Assembly (NCBI GenBank): GCA_015067495.1
Contig: SVMI01000006.1
Location: 1-64,000, forward strand
Reading direction: 5' to 3'
DNA length: 64,000 nt
Origin: Oscillospiraceae bacterium
GTDB taxonomy: Bacteria; Bacillota; Clostridia; Oscillospirales; Oscillospiraceae
The position numbers and the translations under genes are program-made. The number at the start of each line of letters is the position of its first letter. The stretch's first letter is position 1. This document shows positions 7,457 to 15,576 of this stretch, one piece after another. The notes beneath the pieces were generated by a model. The model saw only the letters and a list, made by a program, of their open reading frames with translations. It was not told the DNA's origin and did no database searches.

Positions 7457-7494
7457 GGACAACGGAGAAATTGTTCTCCGTTGTCCATCTTTTT
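7457..7494 (+). terminator. terminator after the DeoR-type regulator gene
   Basis: A perfect 13-bp stem GGACAACGGAGAA / TTCTCCGTTGTCC with an ATTG loop is followed by ATCTTTTT. It separates the regulator transcript from the operon promoter. Confidence 0.85.
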
Positions 7495-7516
7495 GGGCAA
7501 AAACAGAAATTTACTA

Positions 7517-7561
7517 TTGACTGCGATGTTATAAAATGTTATAAATAACATAAAGTAACAT
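7517..7561 (+). promoter_or_regulatory. promoter and four-site operator of the dehydrogenase operon
   Basis: TTGACT (7517-7522), a 17-bp spacer and TATAAA (7540-7545) form the promoter. Four heptamers are evenly spaced: ATGTTAT at 7526 and 7536, then ATAACAT at 7545 and GTAACAT at 7555. They make a palindromic array with helical-turn spacing. The match to the sites upstream of the adjacent DeoR-type gene makes that protein the likely regulator. Confidence 0.82.
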
Positions 7562-7584
7562 TTACTTAAGGAGGAAACTATATC

Positions 7585-9465
7585 ATGGCAAACGCAGTAA
7601 TTATGCCCAAGGCGGGCATTACCGTGGAAAGCTGCATCATCGGTGAATGGGTCAAGAAGGTTGGCGATCAGGTCAAGATCGGCGATGTTCTTTTTACCTA
7701 CGAAACCGATAAGGCAAGCTTCGAGTGTGAGTCCACAGCCGAAGGCGAGCTGCTGGACATTTTCTTTGAAGAGGGCGATGAAGTACCCTGTCTGGTGAAC
7801 GTCTGTGCCATCGGCGTCAAGGGTGAGGATTGCTCCGCTCTCAGAGGCGGCAGCGCATCTGATGCTCCCGCCGAAGCACCTGCTGCCCCCGCTGCAGCAC
7901 CCGCCGCTGCTCCCGCTGCCGCTGCGTGTGCCACCAAGGCCCGCGGTGTTCTGATGCCCAAGGCTGGCATTACCGTGGAAAGCTGCATCATCGGCGAGTG
8001 GCTGAAGAAGGTTGGCGATCAGGTCAAGGTCGGCGATATTCTCTTTACTTACGAAACTGACAAGGCTTCCTTCGAGTGCGAGTCCACCGAAGAAGGCGAG
8101 CTGCTGGCGATCTTCTATGAAGAAGGCGACGAGGTTCCCTGCCTTGAGAATGTCTGCGCTGTCGGTCCTCACGGCGAACCCACCGATTGCCTGAAGGGCA
8201 TTGGCGGTACTCCCGCTGCTGCTGAGGTTGCTCCCGCTGCCGAAGCTGCACCCGCTGCCGCTGCTGTTGCCGGCGGTGTTGAGACTGTGATCATGCCCAA
8301 GGCTGGCATCACTGTGGAAAGCTGCATCATCGGCGAATGGATGAAGAAGGTTGGCGATCAGATCAAGATCGGCGATATCCTCTTTACTTACGAAACTGAC
8401 AAGGCTTCCTTCGAGTGCGAGTCCACCGCCGAAGGCGAGCTGCTAGAGATCCTCTATCAGGCCGGCGACGAGGTTCCCTGTCTGGAGGCTGTCTGCAAGG
8501 TCGGCGTTGCCGGCGCAGCTGCCGCTCCCGCTGCTTCCAACGCACCTGTTTCTCCCAGAGCAAAGAAGCTGGCTGCTTCTGCCGGCGTGGATGCCTCTCT
8601 GGCAACCGGCACCGGCCCCAACGGCCGCATCATCGAGCGCGATGTGCGTGAGCTGATGGCCAATCCTCCCGCAGTCGCTGCTGCACCTGCTGCAGCCGCT
8701 GCTCCCGCTTCCGTCGCTGCTGCTCCTGTCGCTCCTGCAGCACCCGTTGCTGCCGCACCTGAGGCAGAGGCGGAATACAAGGATGTCAAGTTCAGCGGCA
8801 TCCGCCGTGCGATCAGCAAGTCCATGACCACATCCCTGCACACCATGGCGCAGCTGACCCACAACACTTCTTTCGATGCAACTGCGATCCTCAACTACCG
8901 CAAGGCTCTCAAGGCTGCCGGCGGCGATTACGCAGGCATCACGCTGGGCGACATCATTCTGTATGCTGTTTCCCGTACCCTGCTGAACCACCCCGACCTG
9001 AACGCCAACATGCTGGATGACAACAACATCCGTCTGTTCAACCATGTCAATCTGGGTGTTGCGGTGGATACTCCCCGCGGTCTGATGGTTCCCACCATCC
9101 GCCATGCTGACGAGATGAGCCTGCTGGAGATCTCCAAGGCTGTTAAGGCTCTGGCTGCTGAGTGCCGTGACGGCGCGATCAGCCCCGATAAGCTGTCCGG
9201 CGGTTCCTTCACCGTCTCCAATCTGGGCAATATGGGCGTCGAGTCCTTCACTCCCGTGATCAATCCTCCCCAGACGGGCATCCTTGGTGTCTGCGGCACC
9301 ATCGACCGCGTCCGCAAGGGCAAGGATGGCGGCATCGAGCTGTATCCTGCAATGGGTCTGAGCCTGACTTACGATCACCGCGCTGTTGACGGCACGCCTG
9401 CCGCAAAGTTCCAGAAGGAGCTGGCATTCAATCTGGAGAACTTCACCGTTCTGCTGTCCAAGTAA
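7585..9465 (+). CDS. 2-oxoacid dehydrogenase complex E2 (acyltransferase) with three lipoyl domains
   Basis: This 626-residue E2 core transfers an acyl group from E1-derived acyl-lipoamide to CoA. Three lipoyl domains lie at about residues 3-78, 120-195 and 234-308. Each has the DKA motif, with lipoyl lysines K43, K160 and K273. Ala-Pro-rich linkers separate them. A peripheral subunit-binding domain follows at about 322-358 (SPRAKKLAASAGVD). The catalytic domain (about 402-626) ends with YDHRAVDG, His598 being the expected catalytic residue. A TAAGGAGG site precedes the ATG. The three lipoyl coding segments are nearly identical in DNA. It is the first gene of the operon, ahead of E3 and the fused E1. 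The substrate (pyruvate, acetoin or another 2-oxo acid) is not fixed by sequence. Confidence 0.93.
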   Translation: MANAVIMPKAGITVESCIIGEWVKKVGDQVKIGDVLFTYETDKASFECESTAEGELLDIFFEEGDEVPCLVNVCAIGVKGEDCSALRGGSASDAPAEAPAAPAAAPAAAPAAAACATKARGVLMPKAGITVESCIIGEWLKKVGDQVKVGDILFTYETDKASFECESTEEGELLAIFYEEGDEVPCLENVCAVGPHGEPTDCLKGIGGTPAAAEVAPAAEAAPAAAAVAGGVETVIMPKAGITVESCIIGEWMKKVGDQIKIGDILFTYETDKASFECESTAEGELLEILYQAGDEVPCLEAVCKVGVAGAAAAPAASNAPVSPRAKKLAASAGVDASLATGTGPNGRIIERDVRELMANPPAVAAAPAAAAAPASVAAAPVAPAAPVAAAPEAEAEYKDVKFSGIRRAISKSMTTSLHTMAQLTHNTSFDATAILNYRKALKAAGGDYAGITLGDIILYAVSRTLLNHPDLNANMLDDNNIRLFNHVNLGVAVDTPRGLMVPTIRHADEMSLLEISKAVKALAAECRDGAISPDKLSGGSFTVSNLGNMGVESFTPVINPPQTGILGVCGTIDRVRKGKDGGIELYPAMGLSLTYDHRAVDGTPAAKFQKELAFNLENFTVLLSK

Positions 9466-9477
9466 GGAGCCTTGCCC

Positions 9478-10845
9478 ATGGAACTGTTCGATTTGCTTGT
9501 CGTGGGCGGCGGACCCGGCGGTTATCTGTGCGCCGAGCGTGCTGCTCAGGGCGGTATGAAGGTTGCCTTGTTTGAGAAAAGAGCCCTTGGCGGAACTTGT
9601 TTGAATGAGGGCTGCATCCCCACCAAGACCCTGCTGAACTCTTCCAAGATGTATCGGCATGCAACAGAAAGTGAAGCTTACGGTGTTACCGTAACCGGCG
9701 CGGCCTACGATCACGCGAAGGTGATCGAGCGCAAGGACAAGGTCGTCAAGACCCTTGTCGCCGGTGTGGGAGCTACCATGAGCGCGAATAAGGTCACTGT
9801 CATCACCGGGGAAGCGATCATTGCCGGTCGTGCCGATGAAGGCTTTATGGTGACCGCAAAGGGAGAGACTTATATCGGACGCCGGCTGGCGATCGCCAGC
9901 GGCTCCGAGACCGTTGTACCTCCCGTACCCGGTCTGAAGGAAGGACTTGCCTCCGGCTTCGTCCTGACCAACCGGGAAATCCTCGACCTGACGACCCTGC
10001 CGAAAGACCTTGTTGTCATCGGCGGCGGTGTCATCGGTCTTGAAATGGCTTATTATTTCGCAAGCATCGGCATCCCGGTCACGGTTATCGAAATGATGCC
10101 CAAGATCGCAGGCGCAACCGATCCTGAGATCTGTAAGGTGCTGACCGATGCCTTTGGAAAGCGCAATATGACCTTCAAGCTCTCCAGCAAGGTGCTGGAG
10201 GTCAAGGCTTCCTCCGTTGTCTACGAAGAAAACGGAGAGAAAAAGGAGCTTGCCTGCGACAAGATCCTGCTGTCTGCCGGTCGCCGTCCTGCTACTGCAG
10301 GCATCGGCATTGAAAGTCTAGGCTTGCAGATGGATCGTGCCGCTATCGTAACCGACCGTCATCTTTGCACCACAGTGCAGAATGTCTATGCCATCGGCGA
10401 CTGTAACGGCAAGTCCATGCTTGCGCATACTGCCTATCGGGAAGCAGAGGTTGCTGTTAACCACATGCTGGGAAAGCAGGATGAAATGCGCTACGATGTG
10501 ATCCCCGCCGTGATCTATACCGATCCCGAGGTGGCTACTGTCGGTCACAGCAGGGAAGGGGCAGAAAAGCTCGGCATGCACGTCAAAGAAATCAAGCTGC
10601 CCATGTCTTATGCGGGACGTTACCTCGCAGAGACCAACGGCGGCAAGGGCTTTATCAAACTGGTGGTTGACACAGACCGTAACCGCCTGGTCGGCTGTCA
10701 CATGGTAGGCTCTTACGCTTCTGAAATCATCATGACTGCAACCATGATGATCGACACAGAACTCAACCCGGAAAGACTGAAAAAATTGGTCTTCCCGCAC
10801 CCGACGGTTGCAGAAATGATTCGTGAAGCAATTTTCCATATTTAA
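9478..10845 (+). CDS. lpdA: dihydrolipoamide dehydrogenase (E3)
   Basis: This 455-residue FAD flavoprotein reoxidises dihydrolipoyl groups of E2 and makes NADH. It has the N-terminal FAD motif GGGPGGYLCAE and the redox disulfide GGTCLNEGCIPTK (C41/C46). The NAD-binding GGGVIGLEMAYYF is at about 180, followed by AIGDCNG and the C-terminal FPHPTVAEMI with the catalytic His-Glu pair. It has no lipoyl domain of its own. The ATG at 9478 is preferred over a TTG 6 bp upstream because the AAGGAGC site then has normal spacing. It follows E2 by 12 bp and precedes E1 by 14 bp. Confidence 0.95.
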   Translation: MELFDLLVVGGGPGGYLCAERAAQGGMKVALFEKRALGGTCLNEGCIPTKTLLNSSKMYRHATESEAYGVTVTGAAYDHAKVIERKDKVVKTLVAGVGATMSANKVTVITGEAIIAGRADEGFMVTAKGETYIGRRLAIASGSETVVPPVPGLKEGLASGFVLTNREILDLTTLPKDLVVIGGGVIGLEMAYYFASIGIPVTVIEMMPKIAGATDPEICKVLTDAFGKRNMTFKLSSKVLEVKASSVVYEENGEKKELACDKILLSAGRRPATAGIGIESLGLQMDRAAIVTDRHLCTTVQNVYAIGDCNGKSMLAHTAYREAEVAVNHMLGKQDEMRYDVIPAVIYTDPEVATVGHSREGAEKLGMHVKEIKLPMSYAGRYLAETNGGKGFIKLVVDTDRNRLVGCHMVGSYASEIIMTATMMIDTELNPERLKKLVFPHPTVAEMIREAIFHI

Positions 10846-10859
10846 GGAGGAAACATATT

Positions 10860-13334
10860 ATGCCCAAGAGTTTGTTCGTTGATCCCAAAGCGGTGCGCGC
10901 TCCCGGCGCGGTCACCTTCAAGGACATTCCCGTCAACCAGTACAACAAGACTGTCGCAGAAGAGCTGGCTTCCGGCAAGTACACCAAGGAAGACCTGATC
11001 CGCATTTTCCGCGACATGACCGTTCTGCGTGAGTTCGAGACCATGCTGAACAACATCAAGACCCAGGGCGGTTACAACGGCATCGACCACACCTATCCCG
11101 GTCCTGCCCACCTGTCCATCGGTCAGGAAGCAGCCTGCGTCGGTCAGGCATACCTGCTGGATGAGAACGATTTCGCCTTCGGTTCTCACCGCTCCCACTC
11201 CGAGATCCTCGCAAAGGCGCTGTCCACCATCAATAAGATGAGCGACGAGCAGCTGATGAACGTCATGGAAAACTTCCTGGAAGGCAAGTGCCTGCGCGCA
11301 ACCCAGAAGCTGGGCGAAACCAAGGATGTCAAGGATCTGGCGATCCGCTTCATTCTGTACGGCACGCTGTCCGAGATCTTTGCCCGTGAGACCGGCTTCC
11401 ATCTGGGTATGGGCGGCTCCATGCACGCATTCTTCCTGCCCTTCGGCATCTACCCCAACAACGCAATCGTTGGCGGCAGCGGCACCATCTCCACCGGCGC
11501 GGCTCTTTACAAGAAGGTCAACGAGAAGAAGGGCATCGTCGTCTGCAACATCGGTGACGCTTCCATGGCTCGTGGTCCTGTTTGGGAAGCACTGAACTTC
11601 GCCGCAATGGATCAGTACAAGACTCTGTGGGAATCCCACACTGATGGCATGCCGATCCTCTACAACATCTTCAACAACTCCTACGGCATGGGCGACCAGA
11701 CCCGCGGCGAGACCATGGGTCAGGGCTGCATGAGCCGTATTGCTTCCGGCGTCAGCCCCACCCAGTTCCATGCTGAGACTGTTGACGGCTTCAATCCTCT
11801 GGCTGTCATCGATGCCATGGAGCGCAAGCTGGAGCTGCTGCGCAACGGTCAGGGCCCCGTCATGCTGGAAACCCTTACTTACCGCTTCTCCGGTCACTCC
11901 GTCTCCGACCAGAACGCATACCGCACCAAGGAAGAGATGGACGCATGGAAGGAAGTTGATCCGCTGACCACCTATCCCGCTGCTCTGATCGAAGCCGGCG
12001 TTATGACCCAGGCGGATGTGGATGCCATCCTGGCTGAGACCAAGGAGCGCATGACCATCATCTGCAAGGCAGCTGCCGATCCCGAGATCAGCCCCTACTG
12101 CGATTTCAAGAAGGATCCCGCTGTTGTGGAGCGTCTGATGTACTCCAACGAGCAGGTCTTCGCATTTGACGACCGCGCTCCCGAGTTCACCGTTCCCAAG
12201 GAGGAGGCTGAGGGCTACAAGAAGATCAAGTCCAAGAGCCGCAGCCCCATCGGCCCTGACGGCAAGCCTGTTTCCAAGATGAAGCTCTACAACCTCCGTG
12301 ACGCACTCAGTGAAGTTATCTGGGATCGCTTCTACGAGGATCCCACGCTGATCGCTTACGGCGAAGACTGCCGTGACTGGGGTGGCGCATTTGCTGTCTA
12401 CCGTGGCATGATGGATGCTCTGCCTCACTGCAGACTGTTTAACTCTCCTCTGGCAGAAGGTGCCATCGTCGGTACTGCTGTCGGTTACGCGCTGTCCGGC
12501 GGTCGCGCTCTGGTCGAGCTGATGTACGCTGACTTCATCGGCTGCGCCGGTGACGAGATCTTCAATCAGATGGCAAAGTGGCAGTCTATGTCTGCCGGCA
12601 TTCTGAAGATGCCTCTGGTGCTGCGTGTTTCCGTCGGCTCCAAGTACGGCGCACAGCACAGCCAGGACTGGACCGCACTGTGTGCGCATATCCCCGGTCT
12701 GAAGGTCTGCTTCCCCGCAACTCCTTGGGAAGCCAAGGGTCTGATGGAGACTGCTCTGAAGGGCACTGACCCCGTGGTCTTCTTCGAGTCTCAGAGAATT
12801 TACGACGTGGGCGAGCAGTTCCACGAGGGCGGCGTTCCCGAAGAGCGCTATGAGATCACCATCGGTGATGTGAACAAGGTTCGCGACGGTAAGGATGTCA
12901 CCATCCTGACCATCGGTGCAGTTCTGTACCGGGCAATGGATGCAGTCAAGACTCTGTCCGAGAAGTACGGCATGGAGGCTGATGTCATCAACCTGCACTC
13001 TCTGGCACCTCTGGATTACACCAAGATCGTCGAGTCCGTCCGCAAGACTGGCCGCGTCGTTCTGGTTTCCGATGCCTGCGCCCGCGGCAGCTTCATGAAC
13101 GATGTCGCCCGCAACATCACCGAGCTGTGCTTTGACGATCTGGATGCACCTCCTGTTGTCATCGGTGCAAAGAACTGGATCACTCCTCCCTTCGAGTTCG
13201 ACGAGTACTTCTTCCCGCAGGCAAGCTGGATTCTCGATGCCATCAACGATAAGCTGGTTCCTCTGAACGGTCACGTTTCCACCACCGGCTGCACTGAGGC
13301 TGAGCATATCCGCCGCGCTAAGGAAGGCGTATAA
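10860..13334 (+). CDS. fused E1 alpha-beta of a thiamine-diphosphate 2-oxoacid dehydrogenase
   Basis: This 824-residue protein joins E1 alpha (about residues 40-400) and E1 beta (about 475-810), which are separate genes in most PDH, BCKDH and acetoin complexes. The alpha half has HRSHSEILAKA, MGGSMHAFF and the ThDP motif starting GDASMARG (232-239) and ending NN (272-273). The third motif residue is Ala rather than the usual Gly. The beta half has YGEDCRDWGGAFAVYRG, the ELMYADFIGCAGDEIFNQ segment and GSKYGAQHSQDWTA. An AAGGAGG site precedes the ATG. Codon choice resembles that of the trigger factor gene, suggesting high expression. It decarboxylates a 2-oxo acid, or cleaves acetoin, and passes the acyl unit to the adjacent E2. 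Confidence 0.9.
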   Translation: MPKSLFVDPKAVRAPGAVTFKDIPVNQYNKTVAEELASGKYTKEDLIRIFRDMTVLREFETMLNNIKTQGGYNGIDHTYPGPAHLSIGQEAACVGQAYLLDENDFAFGSHRSHSEILAKALSTINKMSDEQLMNVMENFLEGKCLRATQKLGETKDVKDLAIRFILYGTLSEIFARETGFHLGMGGSMHAFFLPFGIYPNNAIVGGSGTISTGAALYKKVNEKKGIVVCNIGDASMARGPVWEALNFAAMDQYKTLWESHTDGMPILYNIFNNSYGMGDQTRGETMGQGCMSRIASGVSPTQFHAETVDGFNPLAVIDAMERKLELLRNGQGPVMLETLTYRFSGHSVSDQNAYRTKEEMDAWKEVDPLTTYPAALIEAGVMTQADVDAILAETKERMTIICKAAADPEISPYCDFKKDPAVVERLMYSNEQVFAFDDRAPEFTVPKEEAEGYKKIKSKSRSPIGPDGKPVSKMKLYNLRDALSEVIWDRFYEDPTLIAYGEDCRDWGGAFAVYRGMMDALPHCRLFNSPLAEGAIVGTAVGYALSGGRALVELMYADFIGCAGDEIFNQMAKWQSMSAGILKMPLVLRVSVGSKYGAQHSQDWTALCAHIPGLKVCFPATPWEAKGLMETALKGTDPVVFFESQRIYDVGEQFHEGGVPEERYEITIGDVNKVRDGKDVTILTIGAVLYRAMDAVKTLSEKYGMEADVINLHSLAPLDYTKIVESVRKTGRVVLVSDACARGSFMNDVARNITELCFDDLDAPPVVIGAKNWITPPFEFDEYFFPQASWILDAINDKLVPLNGHVSTTGCTEAEHIRRAKEGV

Positions 13335-13955
13335 TTGGAAATCAGAAGAACTGCCAATGCAGGCGTTCTGCTGAAGCTGGATGATGTATCAATTCTACTG
13401 GACGGTGTGAGCAGGCGGGTGCTTGCCTACCTGCCCACACCTCAGGAAGAGATCGACCGGCTGATGGAGGATCTGCCTGATGCAGTTGCGTTTACCCACG
13501 ATCACCCGGATCATTTTGATCCCAATTTTGCCAAGGCGTATGAAGCCGCGGCAGGGAAGAGCGTTATCACCTCCGGCAGCGCGTATGTCGGCAACGTTCG
13601 GATCGATGCGGTGACCACCCGTCACATGGGAAAAGCAGACCCTGCCCTTCATCATGTCAGCTATGTGCTGCAGGGAAGCAAATGTGTCTGGTTTCCGGGT
13701 GATGCGTCGCCCCAGCAGCTGAAGCTGCTCTGCGACTGTCCCAAGCCGGATGTTTTGATCGTTCCGTTCCCGTATGTGGCAACAGAAGCGTCGATCCGTC
13801 AGCTGCAGAATTATCTGCCCTGCAAGATCGTACTGGTGCATATGCCGGCGCGGGATCACGACCCGGACGGAATTTGGGACATGGTTACCCCGGCAATCGA
13901 AATCTTTGGACAGAATATTTTCTGTCCCGAAATCGGCGAAAATCTGACCCTTTGA
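13335..13955 (+). CDS. MBL-fold metal-dependent hydrolase
   Basis: This 206-residue metallo-beta-lactamase-fold protein has the metal motif HDHPDH at about residue 54, and GDAS and H-x-PARDHD near the other expected metal ligands. It resembles the UlaG-like/RNase Z-like small hydrolases. It starts with TTG directly after the E1 stop codon, with AAGGAAGG at the end of the E1 gene as binding site. No ATG lies upstream of the conserved fold. Its place inside the operon suggests a linked step, such as hydrolysis of a lactone or thioester, but the substrate is unknown. Confidence 0.82.
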   Translation: MEIRRTANAGVLLKLDDVSILLDGVSRRVLAYLPTPQEEIDRLMEDLPDAVAFTHDHPDHFDPNFAKAYEAAAGKSVITSGSAYVGNVRIDAVTTRHMGKADPALHHVSYVLQGSKCVWFPGDASPQQLKLLCDCPKPDVLIVPFPYVATEASIRQLQNYLPCKIVLVHMPARDHDPDGIWDMVTPAIEIFGQNIFCPEIGENLTL

Positions 13956-13976
13956 CATAAAAGGAGATAAAATTAC

Positions 13977-14627
13977 ATGATTATTACTCAGAAAAAGCCC
14001 CTCGATGAGGTTATGGCCATGGTGGCAGATGCCAAGACTGTGGCAATTGTCGGCTGCGGCAGCTGTGCAACAGCTTGCCAGACCGGCGGCGAACCCCAGA
14101 TCGCAGAACTGACTGCTGCTCTTGAGCAGGCAGGTAAGAAGGTCGTTGCAACGACTGTCTGCGACTACTGCTGCATGAACTTGGGCGTCAAGACCAAGAT
14201 GAAGGCAATCAACGCAGCCAACCCCGACTGCGTGATCTGCATGTCCTGCGGTGACGGCGTTCAGTGTGTTGCAAAGAACGCAAATGACAAGCCTGTATAC
14301 CCCTCCAACAACACCATGTACCTTGGCGAAGCTGTCAAGTTCGGTGTTTGGGAAGAGGCATGCCGCTTCTGCGGCGAGTGTGTTTTGGGTCAGACCGGCG
14401 CGATCTGCCCCATCACCCAGTGTGCAAAGAGCCTTGTGAACGGTCCTTGCGGCGGCGCAAAGAACGGCAAGTGCGAGGTCAACCCCGAAAATGACTGCGC
14501 ATGGATCAAGATCTACCATCGTCTTGAGGCGACCGGTCAGCTTGAAAAGCTTTCCGCCCGTCGTGAAGACAAGGGATATGGCGACTTCGCTTATCCCAGA
14601 ACCATCAGCTTGAGGGGGAAGAAATAA
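13977..14627 (+). CDS. metV: MetV-like methylenetetrahydrofolate reductase partner (MTHFR C-terminal domain family)
   Basis: This 216-residue cysteine-rich protein is of the MTHFR C-terminal family, known as MetV in acetogens, where it forms a complex with MetF. Cys-rich motifs include VGCGSCATAC, TVCDYCC, CMSCGDGVQC, CRFCGECVLG, CPITQC and CGGAKNGKC. These could bind zinc and/or Fe-S clusters. An AAGGAG site precedes the ATG. Its stop codon overlaps the metF start by 1 bp, so the two are probably translated together. The pair suggests a Wood-Ljungdahl-type rather than a purely biosynthetic MTHFR. Confidence 0.87.
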   Translation: MIITQKKPLDEVMAMVADAKTVAIVGCGSCATACQTGGEPQIAELTAALEQAGKKVVATTVCDYCCMNLGVKTKMKAINAANPDCVICMSCGDGVQCVAKNANDKPVYPSNNTMYLGEAVKFGVWEEACRFCGECVLGQTGAICPITQCAKSLVNGPCGGAKNGKCEVNPENDCAWIKIYHRLEATGQLEKLSARREDKGYGDFAYPRTISLRGKK

Positions 14628-15550
14628 TGAGTTTGTTAAAAGATGCACTGGAAGCCGGTAAGTTTGGTGTTACCGCTGAAATGGCACCCCCTAAGGGTTA
14701 TGATTTTACTGAGCAGATGGAAGCAGCCGAGCTGCTTCGCGGCAAGGTTCACGGTGTCAACGTCACAGATATGCAGTCTGCAAGCCTGAAGGCTACCGGT
14801 CTGGGTCTTTGCATCAAGCTGAAGCAGGCAGGCGTTGAGCCGATCCTGCAGATGACCGGTCGTGACCGTAACCGTATGGCTCTCATGGGCGATGCGCTGG
14901 CAGCTGCCAGCTTTGGCATCGACACCATGCTGGCACTGACCGGTGACCACCCCGTGGTCGGTGACTGCCGCAACGCAAAGCCCGTTTACGACCTCGACTC
15001 TGTCGGCATTCTGAGAATGCTGAGCATGATGGAGCAGACCGGCTGCGACTGCGGCGGCAACGAGCTGGCAGGCGGCGCACCCAAGTTCTACAAGGGCGCT
15101 TCCGTCACTCCCGTTTATGAGCCTCTGTTCCTGCAGATCAATAAGCTGCGCCAGAAGGTGGAAGCCGGTGCGATGTATGTCCAGACTCAGGGCATCTTCG
15201 ATCTGGATACCTTCAAGCGTTTCTTGGAAGCCGTCGACAAGGCGGGCATCAAGACCCACATCATGGCGGGTATTATCCCCCTGAAGGCTGCCGGTATGGC
15301 AAAGTACATGAACGAAAACGTCCCCGGCATCGATGTGCCGCAGCACATGATCGATCGTCTTGCCGCAGCAGCTGCTGAGGGCAAGGAGAAGGGTGTCAAG
15401 GGTCTGCCCATGCAGCTGGGCATCGAGATGGCAGCGGAAATGATCGCCAAGATCAAGGACGAGAAGCTCTGCGACGGTGTGCATATTATGGCAATCGGCG
15501 CTGAAAAGAACGTTCCGACCATTCTCGACAAGGCCGGCATCGCAATCTGA
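14627..15550 (+). CDS. metF: methylenetetrahydrofolate reductase
   Basis: This 307-residue MetF-type TIM-barrel flavoprotein reduces 5,10-methylene-THF to 5-methyl-THF. Typical segments are GVTAEMAPPKG at the N-terminus, VTDMQSA, MTGRDRN, LALTGDHP and YVQTQGIFD. The overlap with metV (TAATG) indicates translational coupling. In this operon it could use reducing equivalents from the E3 reaction, or supply methyl groups. Either link is inferred from position only. Confidence 0.92.
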   Translation: MSLLKDALEAGKFGVTAEMAPPKGYDFTEQMEAAELLRGKVHGVNVTDMQSASLKATGLGLCIKLKQAGVEPILQMTGRDRNRMALMGDALAAASFGIDTMLALTGDHPVVGDCRNAKPVYDLDSVGILRMLSMMEQTGCDCGGNELAGGAPKFYKGASVTPVYEPLFLQINKLRQKVEAGAMYVQTQGIFDLDTFKRFLEAVDKAGIKTHIMAGIIPLKAAGMAKYMNENVPGIDVPQHMIDRLAAAAAEGKEKGVKGLPMQLGIEMAAEMIAKIKDEKLCDGVHIMAIGAEKNVPTILDKAGIAI

Positions 15551-15576
15551 TTTAATCTGAATTGGAGGAAAACTAC

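Noticed and set aside
7585-8520. Possible CRISPR-like or transposon repeats
   Set aside because: The repeated DNA is in frame and encodes three lipoyl domains of one protein.
10842-13307. An 821-codon open frame on the minus strand
   Set aside because: It lies wholly antisense to the fused E1 gene, which has clear catalytic motifs, and its sequence resembles nothing known.
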